From CAZPZR01 sp964591105 (GTDB lineage: Bacteria; Bacillota; Clostridia; Lachnospirales; Lachnospiraceae), in the NCBI GenBank assembly GCA_964591105.1, contig CAZPZR010000014.1:1-35867 (forward strand): DNA of 35,867 nucleotides, read 5' to 3'. The notes below the pieces were generated by a model, which was given only the letters and a program-made list of their open reading frames with translations, was not told where the DNA came from and ran no database searches. Every line of letters begins with the position of its first letter. Positions within the stretch are counted from its first letter, which is position 1. Made by a program: the position numbers and the translations under genes. This document shows positions 15,101 to 22,497 of this stretch, one piece after another.

Positions 15101-15836
15101 TAAAAAAGGAAGTATCACTGTAGAAGCTGCGATGGTAGTCCCACTGTTTTTATTTGCAACGGTCGCATTGTTGTATCTTTTGGAAATTATGGCGATTCAG
15201 ACATCTATACGGGCAGGAATGCAGTACGCAGGGAAGGTGGTTGCGGAGGAAGCCAGTTGTGTAACGGTGCTTCTTCCGTCGGAAGTTGAAAAAGATTTGA
15301 TTTCTGCAATTGGAGCAGAGCGATTGGAAAGAAGTGTCATTGTAGGTGGAAGTTCTGGGATTGAGTGTGGAAAATCCAGAATTTCCCCGCGAACAGGAAT
15401 TGGAACGATATGTGCAGAGTATCAAATACGGATTCCTGTTCCTTTTTATCAGATAAACAAAATTACAAAGACAGAATCGATGAAAATAAAGGCCTGGACA
15501 GGATATGAGAAAGAAGGGCTTTCTTTTGCAGATGACACGACCGTCTATATCACAGATACAGGAACGGTATATCACAAGAATTATCATTGTACATACTTGG
15601 ATTTATCAATTCATATGGTACGAAAATCAGAACTTTCAGAGCTACGAAACATAGATGGAGGAAAGTATTATGCGTGTGAATACTGTACAGATTCTGTGGG
15701 AAACTGCATATATGTTACGAATTCTGGGAACCGTTATCACAGTTCTTTATCTTGCAGCGGGTTGAAACGAACAATTTATGCGATTCCTTTGTCGGATGCG
15801 TTAGGGAAAGGGGCGTGTACAAGATGTGGAAAATAA
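15027..15836 (+). CDS. tadE: TadE-like pseudopilin with two C-terminal Cys/His modules
   Basis: This 269-aa protein is a TadE-type minor pilin. KKG-SITVE at residues 26-33 gives a cleavage site after Gly28 with Glu at +5, followed by a hydrophobic helix to about 58. Residues 1-25 are unusual and come from an inserted element; the site at 15008-15014 is 12 bases from the ATG, a long spacing. The C-terminus has two similar modules: YITDTGTVYH, then C188 and C217/C220; and YVTNSGNRYH, then C243 and C264/C267. Each has the pattern YH-x4-C ... CxxC and could bind a metal such as zinc outside the cell. The prepilin peptidase gene overlaps its end. Confidence 0.85.
   Translation: MINNQTINSCSIDYSHVGRASVLTSKKGSITVEAAMVVPLFLFATVALLYLLEIMAIQTSIRAGMQYAGKVVAEEASCVTVLLPSEVEKDLISAIGAERLERSVIVGGSSGIECGKSRISPRTGIGTICAEYQIRIPVPFYQINKITKTESMKIKAWTGYEKEGLSFADDTTVYITDTGTVYHKNYHCTYLDLSIHMVRKSELSELRNIDGGKYYACEYCTDSVGNCIYVTNSGNRYHSSLSCSGLKRTIYAIPLSDALGKGACTRCGK
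15076..15101 (-). repeat. Right arm of the inverted repeat, inside tadE
   Basis: This arm is translated as part of the tadE N-terminus (VGRASVLTS). It is separated from the left arm by 115 bp. Confidence 0.95.
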
Positions 15837-16261
15837 GTCAGGGAATGTGTCTGTTGGGACTTGTTGGACTTGGAGTGGAAGACATTCGAAAGAAAAAAAT
15901 TCCGGGATGGATTCTGGGAGTGGGAATTTTTGTTTCTACTTTCTATCAAGGATTTACAAGAGAAGAGAGTCTCCCTGTGATTTTGGGTGGTGCAGCTTTA
16001 GGTATGCTGTTTTTATTCATCAGTAAGGGAACGCGAGAAGGGATAGGCTATGGAGATAGTCTGGGAATCCTGGTACTGGGGATTTATCTGGGAATCTGGA
16101 AATTAGCAGAAGTTTTGTGTGTGTCCTTTTTTCTTTTATTTTTTGCTGCAATGTTTTTCTTTTTCAAGAAGAAAAACAGAAAGTATGGGATACCATTTTA
16201 TCCGTTTCTGGCAGCAGGATATTTATTGGTCCTGCTTTGGGAAGGAGGAACTGGACGATGA
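15824..16261 (+). CDS. tadV: Prepilin peptidase, TadV/CpaA type (A24)
   Basis: This 145-aa integral membrane aspartyl protease would cut the Flp and TadE-like prepilins after Gly or Ala. Both catalytic Asp are visible: Asp20 in GVEDIRKKKIP and Asp78 in GYGDSLGI. About four to five hydrophobic segments are present, and the short length is typical of Tad peptidases, which lack the methyltransferase domain. ATG 15824 follows AAAGGGG by nine bases and overlaps the tadE end by 13 bases. Its stop overlaps the next start (ATGA). Confidence 0.9.
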   Translation: MWKISQGMCLLGLVGLGVEDIRKKKIPGWILGVGIFVSTFYQGFTREESLPVILGGAALGMLFLFISKGTREGIGYGDSLGILVLGIYLGIWKLAEVLCVSFFLLFFAAMFFFFKKKNRKYGIPFYPFLAAGYLLVLLWEGGTGR

Positions 16262-16689
16262 GAAAAGGGGCTCGTACATATCAGGCAAGCATGACAATAG
16301 AAATGTCGGTATTGATACCATTGATTTTAATGATTGTGATGTTAAGTATTTTGGCAGCATTCTACTATCATGATAAAAATGTGCTCCAAGGAGCAGCATA
16401 TGAAACGGCGGTTGTGGGGAGTACGGAGATGCGAGAAAGAGAAAGCCCTACTGAATCAAAACTCAAGACACTATGTGAAGAACGAATTGGAAGAAAATGT
16501 ATCTTTTTCGGAAGAGCACGAGTGAAAGTGGCAATGGAAAAAGAGGAAATTATTGTAAACGTCACAGCAAAGAAAAGGTGGTTTCAGTTGAAAATAGAAC
16601 AAAAAGCGAAAATCACAGAGCCAGAAAAGAAAATACGAGATGTAAGAAGATTGAAGGAGATTGGAAATGGAGCGAAAGATCACGATTGA
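16258..16689 (+). CDS. Second TadE-like pseudopilin
   Basis: This 143-aa protein opens with MRKGARTYQASMTIEMSVL. Cleavage after Ala10 would put Glu at +5, followed by a hydrophobic helix (about 17-37), as in TadE/TadF minor pilins. The rest is a hydrophilic, basic extracellular domain. Unlike the first TadE, it has no paired CxxC modules. GGAGG lies nine bases upstream, and its ATG overlaps the prepilin peptidase stop as ATGA, so the two are coupled. It may prime pilus assembly or cap the fibre, by analogy with TadE/F. Confidence 0.8.
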   Translation: MRKGARTYQASMTIEMSVLIPLILMIVMLSILAAFYYHDKNVLQGAAYETAVVGSTEMRERESPTESKLKTLCEERIGRKCIFFGRARVKVAMEKEEIIVNVTAKKRWFQLKIEQKAKITEPEKKIRDVRRLKEIGNGAKDHD

Positions 16690-17368
16690 AGAAGAGAAAG
16701 CGTATAAAGAAGATTATCAAATCTGGATGATTCAAATGAATGAAATTGATGGAATTCTTCCGATGAAAGGACGAGGTATGGATGGAAAAAGTTGCTATGA
16801 TTACAATGTCAGCGGGAAGATTTCAATGAAAGCACTGTATGAAAGAAGCAAAATATCAGGGAAAGATATAAAAATATTTCTGAAACAATTAAAAAATACG
16901 ATTTGTGAATTGGAGAAACATTTGTTGAACATTCATTGTATGCTGCTGGATCCGGAATACGTATTTTATGAGGATGAAAAATTCTACTTTTGTTATTATC
17001 CATTGTCCGAGAAAAATGTATGGGAGGAATTTCATACATTGACAGAATACTTTGTAAAACAGGCAGATTATGAAGATAAAGAGTGTGTGAAAATGGTCTT
17101 TCTATTACATAAAGAGACAATGAAAGAAAATTATAGTCTGGAAAAGCTGAGTGCTGATTGTATGAAAGAAGAGGAGGAATCGGAAGTGGAAGAATTTACA
17201 TATGATACAGAAGATCATGATTGGATTACAGCGCAAGAACTTGGAAGTTCCATCTTAAAAGAAACCGATAACATGTGGAAACCAATGAAAAAATTTTTAA
17301 ATCGTCACAAACGACCAAGATGGGGAGAATGGGATGAAATCTACATCGATGAAGAGGAGTGGAGTTAA
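16667..17368 (+). CDS. DUF6382-like protein of the Tad locus, no FHA domain seen
   Basis: This 233-aa soluble protein resembles the DUF6382 N-terminal domain that ends many Gram-positive Tad operons. It contains GILPMKGRGMDGKSCYDYNVSG-type residues near position 30 and a CMLLDPEYVFY segment near 95. In the longer homologues I recall, a C-terminal FHA phosphothreonine-binding domain follows. Here the protein ends in a charged tail (DEIYIDEEEWS) without one, so the C-terminus may be shortened. ATG 16667 is seven bases after AAGGAG and overlaps the previous gene by 23 bases. The role is unknown; a regulatory or assembly function in the cytoplasm is inferred. Confidence 0.7.
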   Translation: MERKITIEEEKAYKEDYQIWMIQMNEIDGILPMKGRGMDGKSCYDYNVSGKISMKALYERSKISGKDIKIFLKQLKNTICELEKHLLNIHCMLLDPEYVFYEDEKFYFCYYPLSEKNVWEEFHTLTEYFVKQADYEDKECVKMVFLLHKETMKENYSLEKLSADCMKEEEESEVEEFTYDTEDHDWITAQELGSSILKETDNMWKPMKKFLNRHKRPRWGEWDEIYIDEEEWS

Positions 17369-17371
17369 TTC

Positions 17372-17400
17372 TTGACACATAATACAAAGAATGAGAAAAT
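17372..17400 (+). promoter_or_regulatory. Possible promoter of the rhomboid gene
   Basis: TTGACA (17372-17377) is followed after 17 bp by GAAAAT (17395-17400), a poor -10. Transcription would start at about the ATG at 17407, and no ribosome site is present, so the message may be leaderless. Confidence 0.35.
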
Positions 17401-17406
17401 TAATAC

Positions 17407-18027
17407 ATGAATACAGAGAATATTTATGAAAAAAGATCAATATGTACAATTGCATTAGTGCTGGTAAATGTTGCAGTCTTTTTCTTCCTTACAGCGAAAG
17501 GCATGACGGAGGATGCGGAATTTATGCTGGAGCATGGAGCGATGTATGTTCCATACGTTTTACAGGGAGAGTACCAGACAATCATTACAAGTATGTTTCT
17601 TCATTTTGGGTTTGAACACCTGATGAATAACATGCTGATTCTTGCACTAATTGGATGGAATTTAGAATTAGAAATCGGAAAAATAAAATTTTTACTTATT
17701 TATTTTTTAAGTGGAATTATAGGAAACATATTATCAGCGTGGATGGAACTTCAAGCGGGAGACTTTGCAGTTTCTGCAGGTGCATCTGGTGCAATCTTTG
17801 GTTTGATCGGAGCAGCATTTTACGTAGCAATTCGCAATAAAGGACAGTTTGGCGAGATTTCTGGACGAGGACTCCTATTTATGGTGGTAGTCAGTTTATA
17901 CTATGGGTTTACCAGTGAGGGAGTAGACAACTTTGCTCACATAGGTGGATTACTCGCTGGCTTTGTATTAGCTATTCTGCTTTATTGGAAGCGTAAGCAG
18001 AAAACAAGTCCCGACATCTGGAGTTGA
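17407..18027 (+). CDS. Rhomboid-family intramembrane serine protease
   Basis: This 206-aa, roughly six-helix membrane protein is a rhomboid protease. The catalytic dyad is Ser128 (GASGAIFG) and His178 (FAHIGG), and HLMNN at 71-75 gives the conserved His and Asn. It cuts substrates within or near a membrane helix. It follows the pilus operon by 38 bp on the same strand, so a role on a pilus or surface protein is possible but only suggested by position. No ribosome site precedes the ATG. Its last 60 bases overlap the end of the convergent histidine kinase gene. Confidence 0.9.
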   Translation: MNTENIYEKRSICTIALVLVNVAVFFFLTAKGMTEDAEFMLEHGAMYVPYVLQGEYQTIITSMFLHFGFEHLMNNMLILALIGWNLELEIGKIKFLLIYFLSGIIGNILSAWMELQAGDFAVSAGASGAIFGLIGAAFYVAIRNKGQFGEISGRGLLFMVVVSLYYGFTSEGVDNFAHIGGLLAGFVLAILLYWKRKQKTSPDIWS

Positions 18028-18729
18028 TGTGACGGAAATGTTTCCATTGTGGGAACGGATGATACGATCTGTAATTGCAAGTCCAAGACCTGTCCCTTGT
18101 GGTTTATGAGTCACGAAAGGCTCAAAAATCTGTGAGAGTTCTTCTTCAGGAATTCCACATCCATTGTCGTGGATGGAAAGTTCCAGTTGCGGCTCTTTCT
18201 TACAAACGGAAAACCTAATCTGAGGTGTGTCAATGTGGGCACTTTCAAATGAAGAAAGTACAGCATCTTTAGCATTTGAAAGAAGATTAAACAGGACTTC
18301 ACGCAACTTCAGAGAATCAGCTTCTATCGTTGGCAGATCAGAAGGAATCTGTGAAGTAAATGCAATCGGCGTGTCAGCAATTGAAGCAGCAAAAGACAAA
18401 GCAATCCTTCGGAAATAATCAGAAGAATCAAGTTTGGTGATCAGAAGGCGCTCGCTGTTGTTGTATGCAGACAGTTCGGACAAAAGAGCATTCATATATT
18501 CGACATCTTGCTTCAAGTGATCCCAGTGACGAATGGAAGTAACTTCCGGGTGCTGAGATTCTATAAGTTGAAGTGTACTATATACCAAAGTAAGAGGATT
18601 ACGAATCTCATGACTGATGGCACTAAGAGTCATCTTGTGAGAATCGAGAAGTCGTGTGAGAAGTTCACGTTTTTCTGGACTTTCCTCCATGATTCGTTCT
18701 AATTTGTCGTAGTCTGTCGTTGAAAACAT
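17968..18729 (-). CDS. Soluble orphan sensor histidine kinase
   Basis: This 253-aa protein has no membrane helix and no recognised sensor domain. The dimerisation/phosphoacceptor box has His40 in AISHEIRNPLTLV. The ATPase domain shows the N box (LLSNAKDAV), DNGCGIPEEE and GTGLGLAI. The start follows AAAGGGCGG on the minus strand. No response regulator is adjacent. In Clostridia, orphan kinases of this type often phosphorylate Spo0A, so sporulation control is a reasonable inference, not a demonstration. The short N-terminus (about 30 residues) suggests the signal is sensed by a partner. It overlaps the rhomboid gene tail-to-tail. Confidence 0.9.
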   Translation of the reverse strand: MFSTTDYDKLERIMEESPEKRELLTRLLDSHKMTLSAISHEIRNPLTLVYSTLQLIESQHPEVTSIRHWDHLKQDVEYMNALLSELSAYNNSERLLITKLDSSDYFRRIALSFAASIADTPIAFTSQIPSDLPTIEADSLKLREVLFNLLSNAKDAVLSSFESAHIDTPQIRFSVCKKEPQLELSIHDNGCGIPEEELSQIFEPFVTHKPQGTGLGLAITDRIIRSHNGNISVTSTPDVGTCFLLTLPIKQNS

Positions 18730-18756
18730 AATGATTACCGCCCTTTCTGAGTCATC

Positions 18757-18785
18757 AGTTTAGCATTGGCGGATAGAATAATCAA
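18757..18785 (-). promoter_or_regulatory. Probable promoter of the histidine kinase gene
   Basis: On the minus strand TTGATT (18780-18785) and TAAACT (18757-18762) are 17 bp apart, with a TG extension before the -10. Confidence 0.5.
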
Positions 18786-18817
18786 TCAAAATCTAAAAAG
18801 AAAGAAGGATGAAAAAA

Positions 18818-19225
18818 ATGAGAGACGAGAACTGTATTTTTTGCAAACTTGCAAACGGAGAAATTCCAACAGCAACATTGTACGAGGACGAAGATTTTAG
18901 AGTGATTCTGGATGCAAGCCCAGCATCAAAGGGACATGCGTTGATCCTTCCGAAAGAACATTATGCAAATCTTTATGAACTTGACGATGAAGTAGCAGCT
19001 AAGGTACTTGTACTTGCAAAGAAAATGATTACAAAACTTACAGATATTCTTGGATGCGATGGATATAATATCGTGCAGAATAACGGAGAAGCTGCTGGAC
19101 AGACGGTATTCCACTTCCATCTTCATATGATTCCAAGATACAAAGATGATGAAGTTGGTCTTGGTTGGAAGATGGGCGAACTCACAGACGAAGACAAAGA
19201 AGCTATTTTATCCAAAATAAAATAA
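18818..19225 (+). CDS. HIT-family nucleotide hydrolase
   Basis: This 135-aa HIT protein hydrolyses nucleoside phosphoramidates or dinucleotides. The active site HFHLHMIPRY is present near residue 95, and CIFCKLANGEIP with two Cys opens the protein, as in the Hit/HINT branch. ATG 18818 is nine bases after AAGG; the ATG at 18809 sits on the ribosome site. The cellular substrate is not known. The sigma factor gene follows 24 bp downstream and may share the transcript. Confidence 0.93.
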   Translation: MRDENCIFCKLANGEIPTATLYEDEDFRVILDASPASKGHALILPKEHYANLYELDDEVAAKVLVLAKKMITKLTDILGCDGYNIVQNNGEAAGQTVFHFHLHMIPRYKDDEVGLGWKMGELTDEDKEAILSKIK

Positions 19226-19249
19226 TTGAAGAAAGTGTAGGAAAAACAA

Positions 19250-19804
19250 TTGGGAGTACAGTTTATTGGCAAAAGTTCCTTTGATGCAGTTTATGAAGCA
19301 AATGCGGATAAAGTGTATCGAACGGCGTTGCATTATTCTGAGAATCACCATGTTGCTGAAGAAATTACACAATCTGTATTCATGCAACTGTATATGAATA
19401 TGGAAAACATTAATATGGACGCAGTCCCAGTGTGGCTGTGTACTTGTGCAAAACATATGGCATTCAATTATCATAGGGACAAACAGTTTGAAGTATATGC
19501 TGAGGACGTCAAGGATGAATTTGAAATCGAAGCAAAATCGGAAAGTACGGAAGACGAATACATAAAAGTAATGGAAGAAAATATTCGGTACAAATTCCTG
19601 GAAGAAATGCTGAGAGATTTATATGCAGAGAATGAGCGTTGGTATTATGCATGGACGATCACACGTATCTTAGACAAACCAGAGAAAGAAGTTGCTGAAA
19701 TTATGGAAATTTCTTATGATGCCCTGAGAAAAATGTTGAGCAGAACAAATAAATGGATGGAAAGGCACTATAGAGAACGCTATAATCACATGAAGAAAGT
19801 ATAA
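19250..19804 (+). CDS. ECF-like sigma factor
   Basis: This 184-aa protein has the two-region layout of ECF sigma factors. Region 2 includes AEEITQSVFMQLYMN (about residues 36-50) and the following NYHRD. Region 4 is a C-terminal helix-turn-helix, KPEKEVAEIMEISYDALRK. It would direct RNA polymerase to a small regulon. The start is a TTG at 19250 with AGGA seven bases upstream; no better start is near. No anti-sigma factor adjoins it, but a membrane DUF4367-like protein lies beyond the convergent murG gene. A strong terminator ends the gene. Confidence 0.85.
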   Translation: MGVQFIGKSSFDAVYEANADKVYRTALHYSENHHVAEEITQSVFMQLYMNMENINMDAVPVWLCTCAKHMAFNYHRDKQFEVYAEDVKDEFEIEAKSESTEDEYIKVMEENIRYKFLEEMLRDLYAENERWYYAWTITRILDKPEKEVAEIMEISYDALRKMLSRTNKWMERHYRERYNHMKKV

Positions 19805-19837
19805 AACAGGTGCCAAACTGGCACCTGTTTGCTTTTT
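19804..19837 (+). terminator. Shared terminator of the sigma factor gene and murG
   Basis: A perfect 12-bp stem, AAACAGGTGCCA / TGGCACCTGTTT, has a 3-base loop and is followed by GCTTTTT. The symmetric stem may also serve the convergent murG transcript. Confidence 0.88.
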
Positions 19838-19856
19838 CACATATGTATCTGAAGAA

Positions 19857-20921
19857 TTAAGCAGTTACAGATTCAATCAAATCAATGATTGTATCAATAG
19901 AATTCTGTTGAGAAGACTGTTTCATAGTCTCAATATAAGATTCACGGTTTTCATACAGCTTGTTAATTGCAGAGAGAAGAACCTCATTTGTCAGTTCTTC
20001 TTCTTCGAGTACCACGCTGAATCCCTGACGTTCGAAAGAACGGGCATTCAAAATTTGGTCTCCACGGCTGGCAGTTGCAGAAAGTGGAATAAGAAGATTT
20101 GGTTTACGAAGAGCAAGAAGTTCGCAAATTGCATTGGCTCCAGCTCTTGAAATAACGATATCTGTAAGAGCAAAGAGATCTTTTAATTCTTCTTTGATAT
20201 ATTCAAACTGAGCATAACCTTCTACACCATTCAGAGATTCATCTACTTTGCCTTTTCCGCAAAGGTGAATGATCTGGTAGGACTTCAATAATTCTGGCAA
20301 AAGAGCACGTACTGCATTATTAACAGCGACAGCACCAAGGCTTCCGCCGACAACAAGAATGACTGGTTTGTCAGACTTGAAGTTCAAGAATTCACGGGCT
20401 TTGAACTTATCCCCGCGTAACAATTCCTGACGGATTGGGGAACCTGTAAGTACAGCTTTTCCTTCTGGTAAATGATCTAAAGTCTCTGGGAAATTGCAGC
20501 AGACTTTTGTTGCAGAAGGAATGGAAAGCTTATTTGCAAGTCCAGGAGTCATATCGGATTCGTGAATGATGGTTGGAACTTTGCAACTTTTACCTGCAAG
20601 TACAACAGGAACAGATACGAATCCACCTTTGGAAAAGATAACATCTGGCTGTAAAACTTTCACCAGCTTTTTCGCTTCGCTCATACCTTTGAGTACGCGG
20701 AATGGATCGGTAAAGTTCTGAACGCTGAAATAGCGGCGAAGTTTACCAGTAGCAATTCCATGGTAAGGAATACCAAATTGTTCAATGAGTTCCTTTTCAA
20801 TACCATTGTAGGAACCAATATAATGAATGTCATAATTTAATTCTTTCAGACGAGGAAGAAGTGCAATGTTAGGAGTAACGTGGCCTGCAGTGCCACCTCC
20901 AGTTAAAATAATACGTTTCAT
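19857..20921 (-). CDS. murG: MurG, lipid II synthase
   Basis: This 354-aa GT28 glycosyltransferase adds GlcNAc to lipid I to make lipid II at the inner membrane face. The N-terminal motif LTGGGTAGHVTPNIAL and the C-terminal SRAGANAICELLALRKP with LIPLSA are diagnostic. The start MKRIILTGG at 20921 has AGGAGG eight bases upstream; the extra eight residues upstream are not supported. It is unusual to find murG alone, away from the division and cell-wall cluster; here it has its own promoter and sits between two plus-strand genes. Confidence 0.95.
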   Translation of the reverse strand: MKRIILTGGGTAGHVTPNIALLPRLKELNYDIHYIGSYNGIEKELIEQFGIPYHGIATGKLRRYFSVQNFTDPFRVLKGMSEAKKLVKVLQPDVIFSKGGFVSVPVVLAGKSCKVPTIIHESDMTPGLANKLSIPSATKVCCNFPETLDHLPEGKAVLTGSPIRQELLRGDKFKAREFLNFKSDKPVILVVGGSLGAVAVNNAVRALLPELLKSYQIIHLCGKGKVDESLNGVEGYAQFEYIKEELKDLFALTDIVISRAGANAICELLALRKPNLLIPLSATASRGDQILNARSFERQGFSVVLEEEELTNEVLLSAINKLYENRESYIETMKQSSQQNSIDTIIDLIESVTA

Positions 20922-20956
20922 AAAAACCTCCTGATTCAGTATCAATCTATAACTAT

Positions 20957-20984
20957 ATTATACGTTTCTGGGGGATTTGGTCAA
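20957..20984 (-). promoter_or_regulatory. Promoter of murG
   Basis: On the minus strand TTGACC (20979-20984) and TATAAT (20957-20962) are 16 bp apart, about 40 bp before the ATG. Confidence 0.75.
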
Positions 20985-21025
20985 GAGAAAGCAAACAACA
21001 GAGAGTGGTTTAAGGAGTAATACAA

Positions 21026-21883
21026 ATGAGTAACAAGAATCAATCTTTTGATGGAAATCTAAAAGAAGAATTCAAACGGGTGGGTGCGCAGACGCAAGAA
21101 GAAGTAGAAGCGTCGGGTGTGGAGCATATCTCGGATGCCCAAAAAGAGCGCATTCATACAAAATTACGAGAGCAGATTGCTGCGTATGAAAATGAAAAAC
21201 TTTATGCGCAGTTGTCGGAAGAAGATAGAAAAGCGTTAAAGCTTGGAAAAGAGCTGATGCGTAAGCAAGAAGAGGAAGCTGCAAAACAGAAAGTCGTTCA
21301 CAAGAAGAAGCCTGTGCGTATTTATCTGGTGATTGCGGCAGCAGTAATTATGGCGATGGCGTTTGGAGTCACCAGCATCGGTGGACCGAGGCGAATTATT
21401 AAGATGATGACAAGTTCTGTTGGCGACCGAGAAGTGGAGAAAGTAAATACGAATGAAGACAATAAAGTGATAGAAAAAGAAAGAGAGGAAGAAGCGTATC
21501 AGGAGATAAGGGATTCATTTGGAGTGGATCCGGTTAAACTTATTTGGAGACCAATGGAAATGAAGTTTGATATGTTAGAACTTGATGATGTGATGCAAAT
21601 AGCAGAAATATATTACAGATATAAAAATGAGAATGTAATTTTTTGTATGAGTACAACGTTTCAAAATACATCGTGGGGAGTTGATACGGAAGACACAGTG
21701 ATTGAGGAATATCCAATAGAAAAAGATGGAGTGGTTATAGAAGTGAAAGAATATAAAATTGAACCAACAAAGATAAGAAGATTTTCAGCAAAGTTTTCAT
21801 ATAAAGGATTGGAATATTACTTAATAGGAACTATGGAAAAAGAAGATTTTGAAAAAATTTTAAAAAATTTATATTTTTCTTAA
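21026..21883 (+). CDS. Single-pass membrane protein, DUF4367-like; possible anti-sigma factor
   Basis: This 285-aa protein has about 96 charged cytoplasmic residues, one membrane helix at about 98-117 and an external C-terminal domain of about 165 residues. The external domain (WRPMEMKFDMLELDDVMQIAE start, GLEYYLIGTMEKEDFEKILK end) resembles DUF4367 domains. Such proteins often accompany ECF sigma factors as membrane partners or regulon members. The ECF gene at 19250 lies just beyond murG, so the pairing is plausible but not shown. AAGGAG precedes the ATG. The second half is more AT-rich than the first, which may hint at faster divergence. Confidence 0.65.
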   Translation: MSNKNQSFDGNLKEEFKRVGAQTQEEVEASGVEHISDAQKERIHTKLREQIAAYENEKLYAQLSEEDRKALKLGKELMRKQEEEAAKQKVVHKKKPVRIYLVIAAAVIMAMAFGVTSIGGPRRIIKMMTSSVGDREVEKVNTNEDNKVIEKEREEEAYQEIRDSFGVDPVKLIWRPMEMKFDMLELDDVMQIAEIYYRYKNENVIFCMSTTFQNTSWGVDTEDTVIEEYPIEKDGVVIEVKEYKIEPTKIRRFSAKFSYKGLEYYLIGTMEKEDFEKILKNLYFS

Positions 21884-21950
21884 AAATAGGAGTCACATTT
21901 TCTTCGCTCAAGTGTCTATATATATGAAGGGGAAATAGTAGGAGGAACAA

Positions 21951-22445
21951 GTGAAGAAAAAGATGTTATCATTTGGAATGGTTGTGGCAATGACATTAAG
22001 TATGTTAGTTGTTTCTGGGGTTCAGGTACAGGCTTCAGACAACTTGCCAATGATTGATGGTTCGTATTTAACCCATGATGAAGAATCCACAGGTTATACA
22101 AATCATGTGGCTCGCGGAGAAGACCTAATGACAGGTTATTCTAAGGGAGTGAGATTGGGAGCTGGAGTTTTCTATGCTGGAGGAACAACAATTGCAGCGC
22201 ATACAGTAGAACGCGTAGGTGTTGCAGTAATTGTAGAACGAGCATTAGAAGAAGATGATGAGTGGACATTTTATGACTGTTGGGAAAAATTCAACGAAAA
22301 TGCAGATCGTGTTGGCTCAAATAAAAGAATGGAAGTAGAAGGCGGTTATTACTACCGCGTAAGATGTACGCATTCTGCGAACGATGATATGAGTAGTAGC
22401 TTTACCGACGGTGTCTACATTGAAGAACCATCTTTAATTCCGTAA
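21951..22445 (+). CDS. Secreted DUF6147-like protein
   Basis: This 164-aa protein has a signal peptide (KKK then a hydrophobic core, cleavage predicted after VQA at residue 28). The mature part includes PMIDGSYLTHDEEST, GAGVFYAGGTTIAAHT and YYYRVRCTHSANDDMSSSF, which I associate with the DUF6147 family. No catalytic motif is evident. It would be exported, with two Cys (Trp-Tyr-Asp-Cys region and RC) that could form a disulfide. The start is a GTG at 21951 with GGAGG five bases upstream. It follows the DUF4367-like gene and may be in its transcript. A long inverted repeat follows. Confidence 0.75.
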   Translation: MKKKMLSFGMVVAMTLSMLVVSGVQVQASDNLPMIDGSYLTHDEESTGYTNHVARGEDLMTGYSKGVRLGAGVFYAGGTTIAAHTVERVGVAVIVERALEEDDEWTFYDCWEKFNENADRVGSNKRMEVEGGYYYRVRCTHSANDDMSSSFTDGVYIEEPSLIP

Positions 22446-22497
22446 GAGAATGAACAACTGAATAGCGTTCCTGCTATTACGGAACCATAGTAAGGAA

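Noticed and set aside
14921..15103. 60-aa frame MDITKEVRTD... beginning at the old tadE start
   Set aside because: It is the ancestral tadE start read into the inserted element in the wrong frame, so a relic and not a gene.
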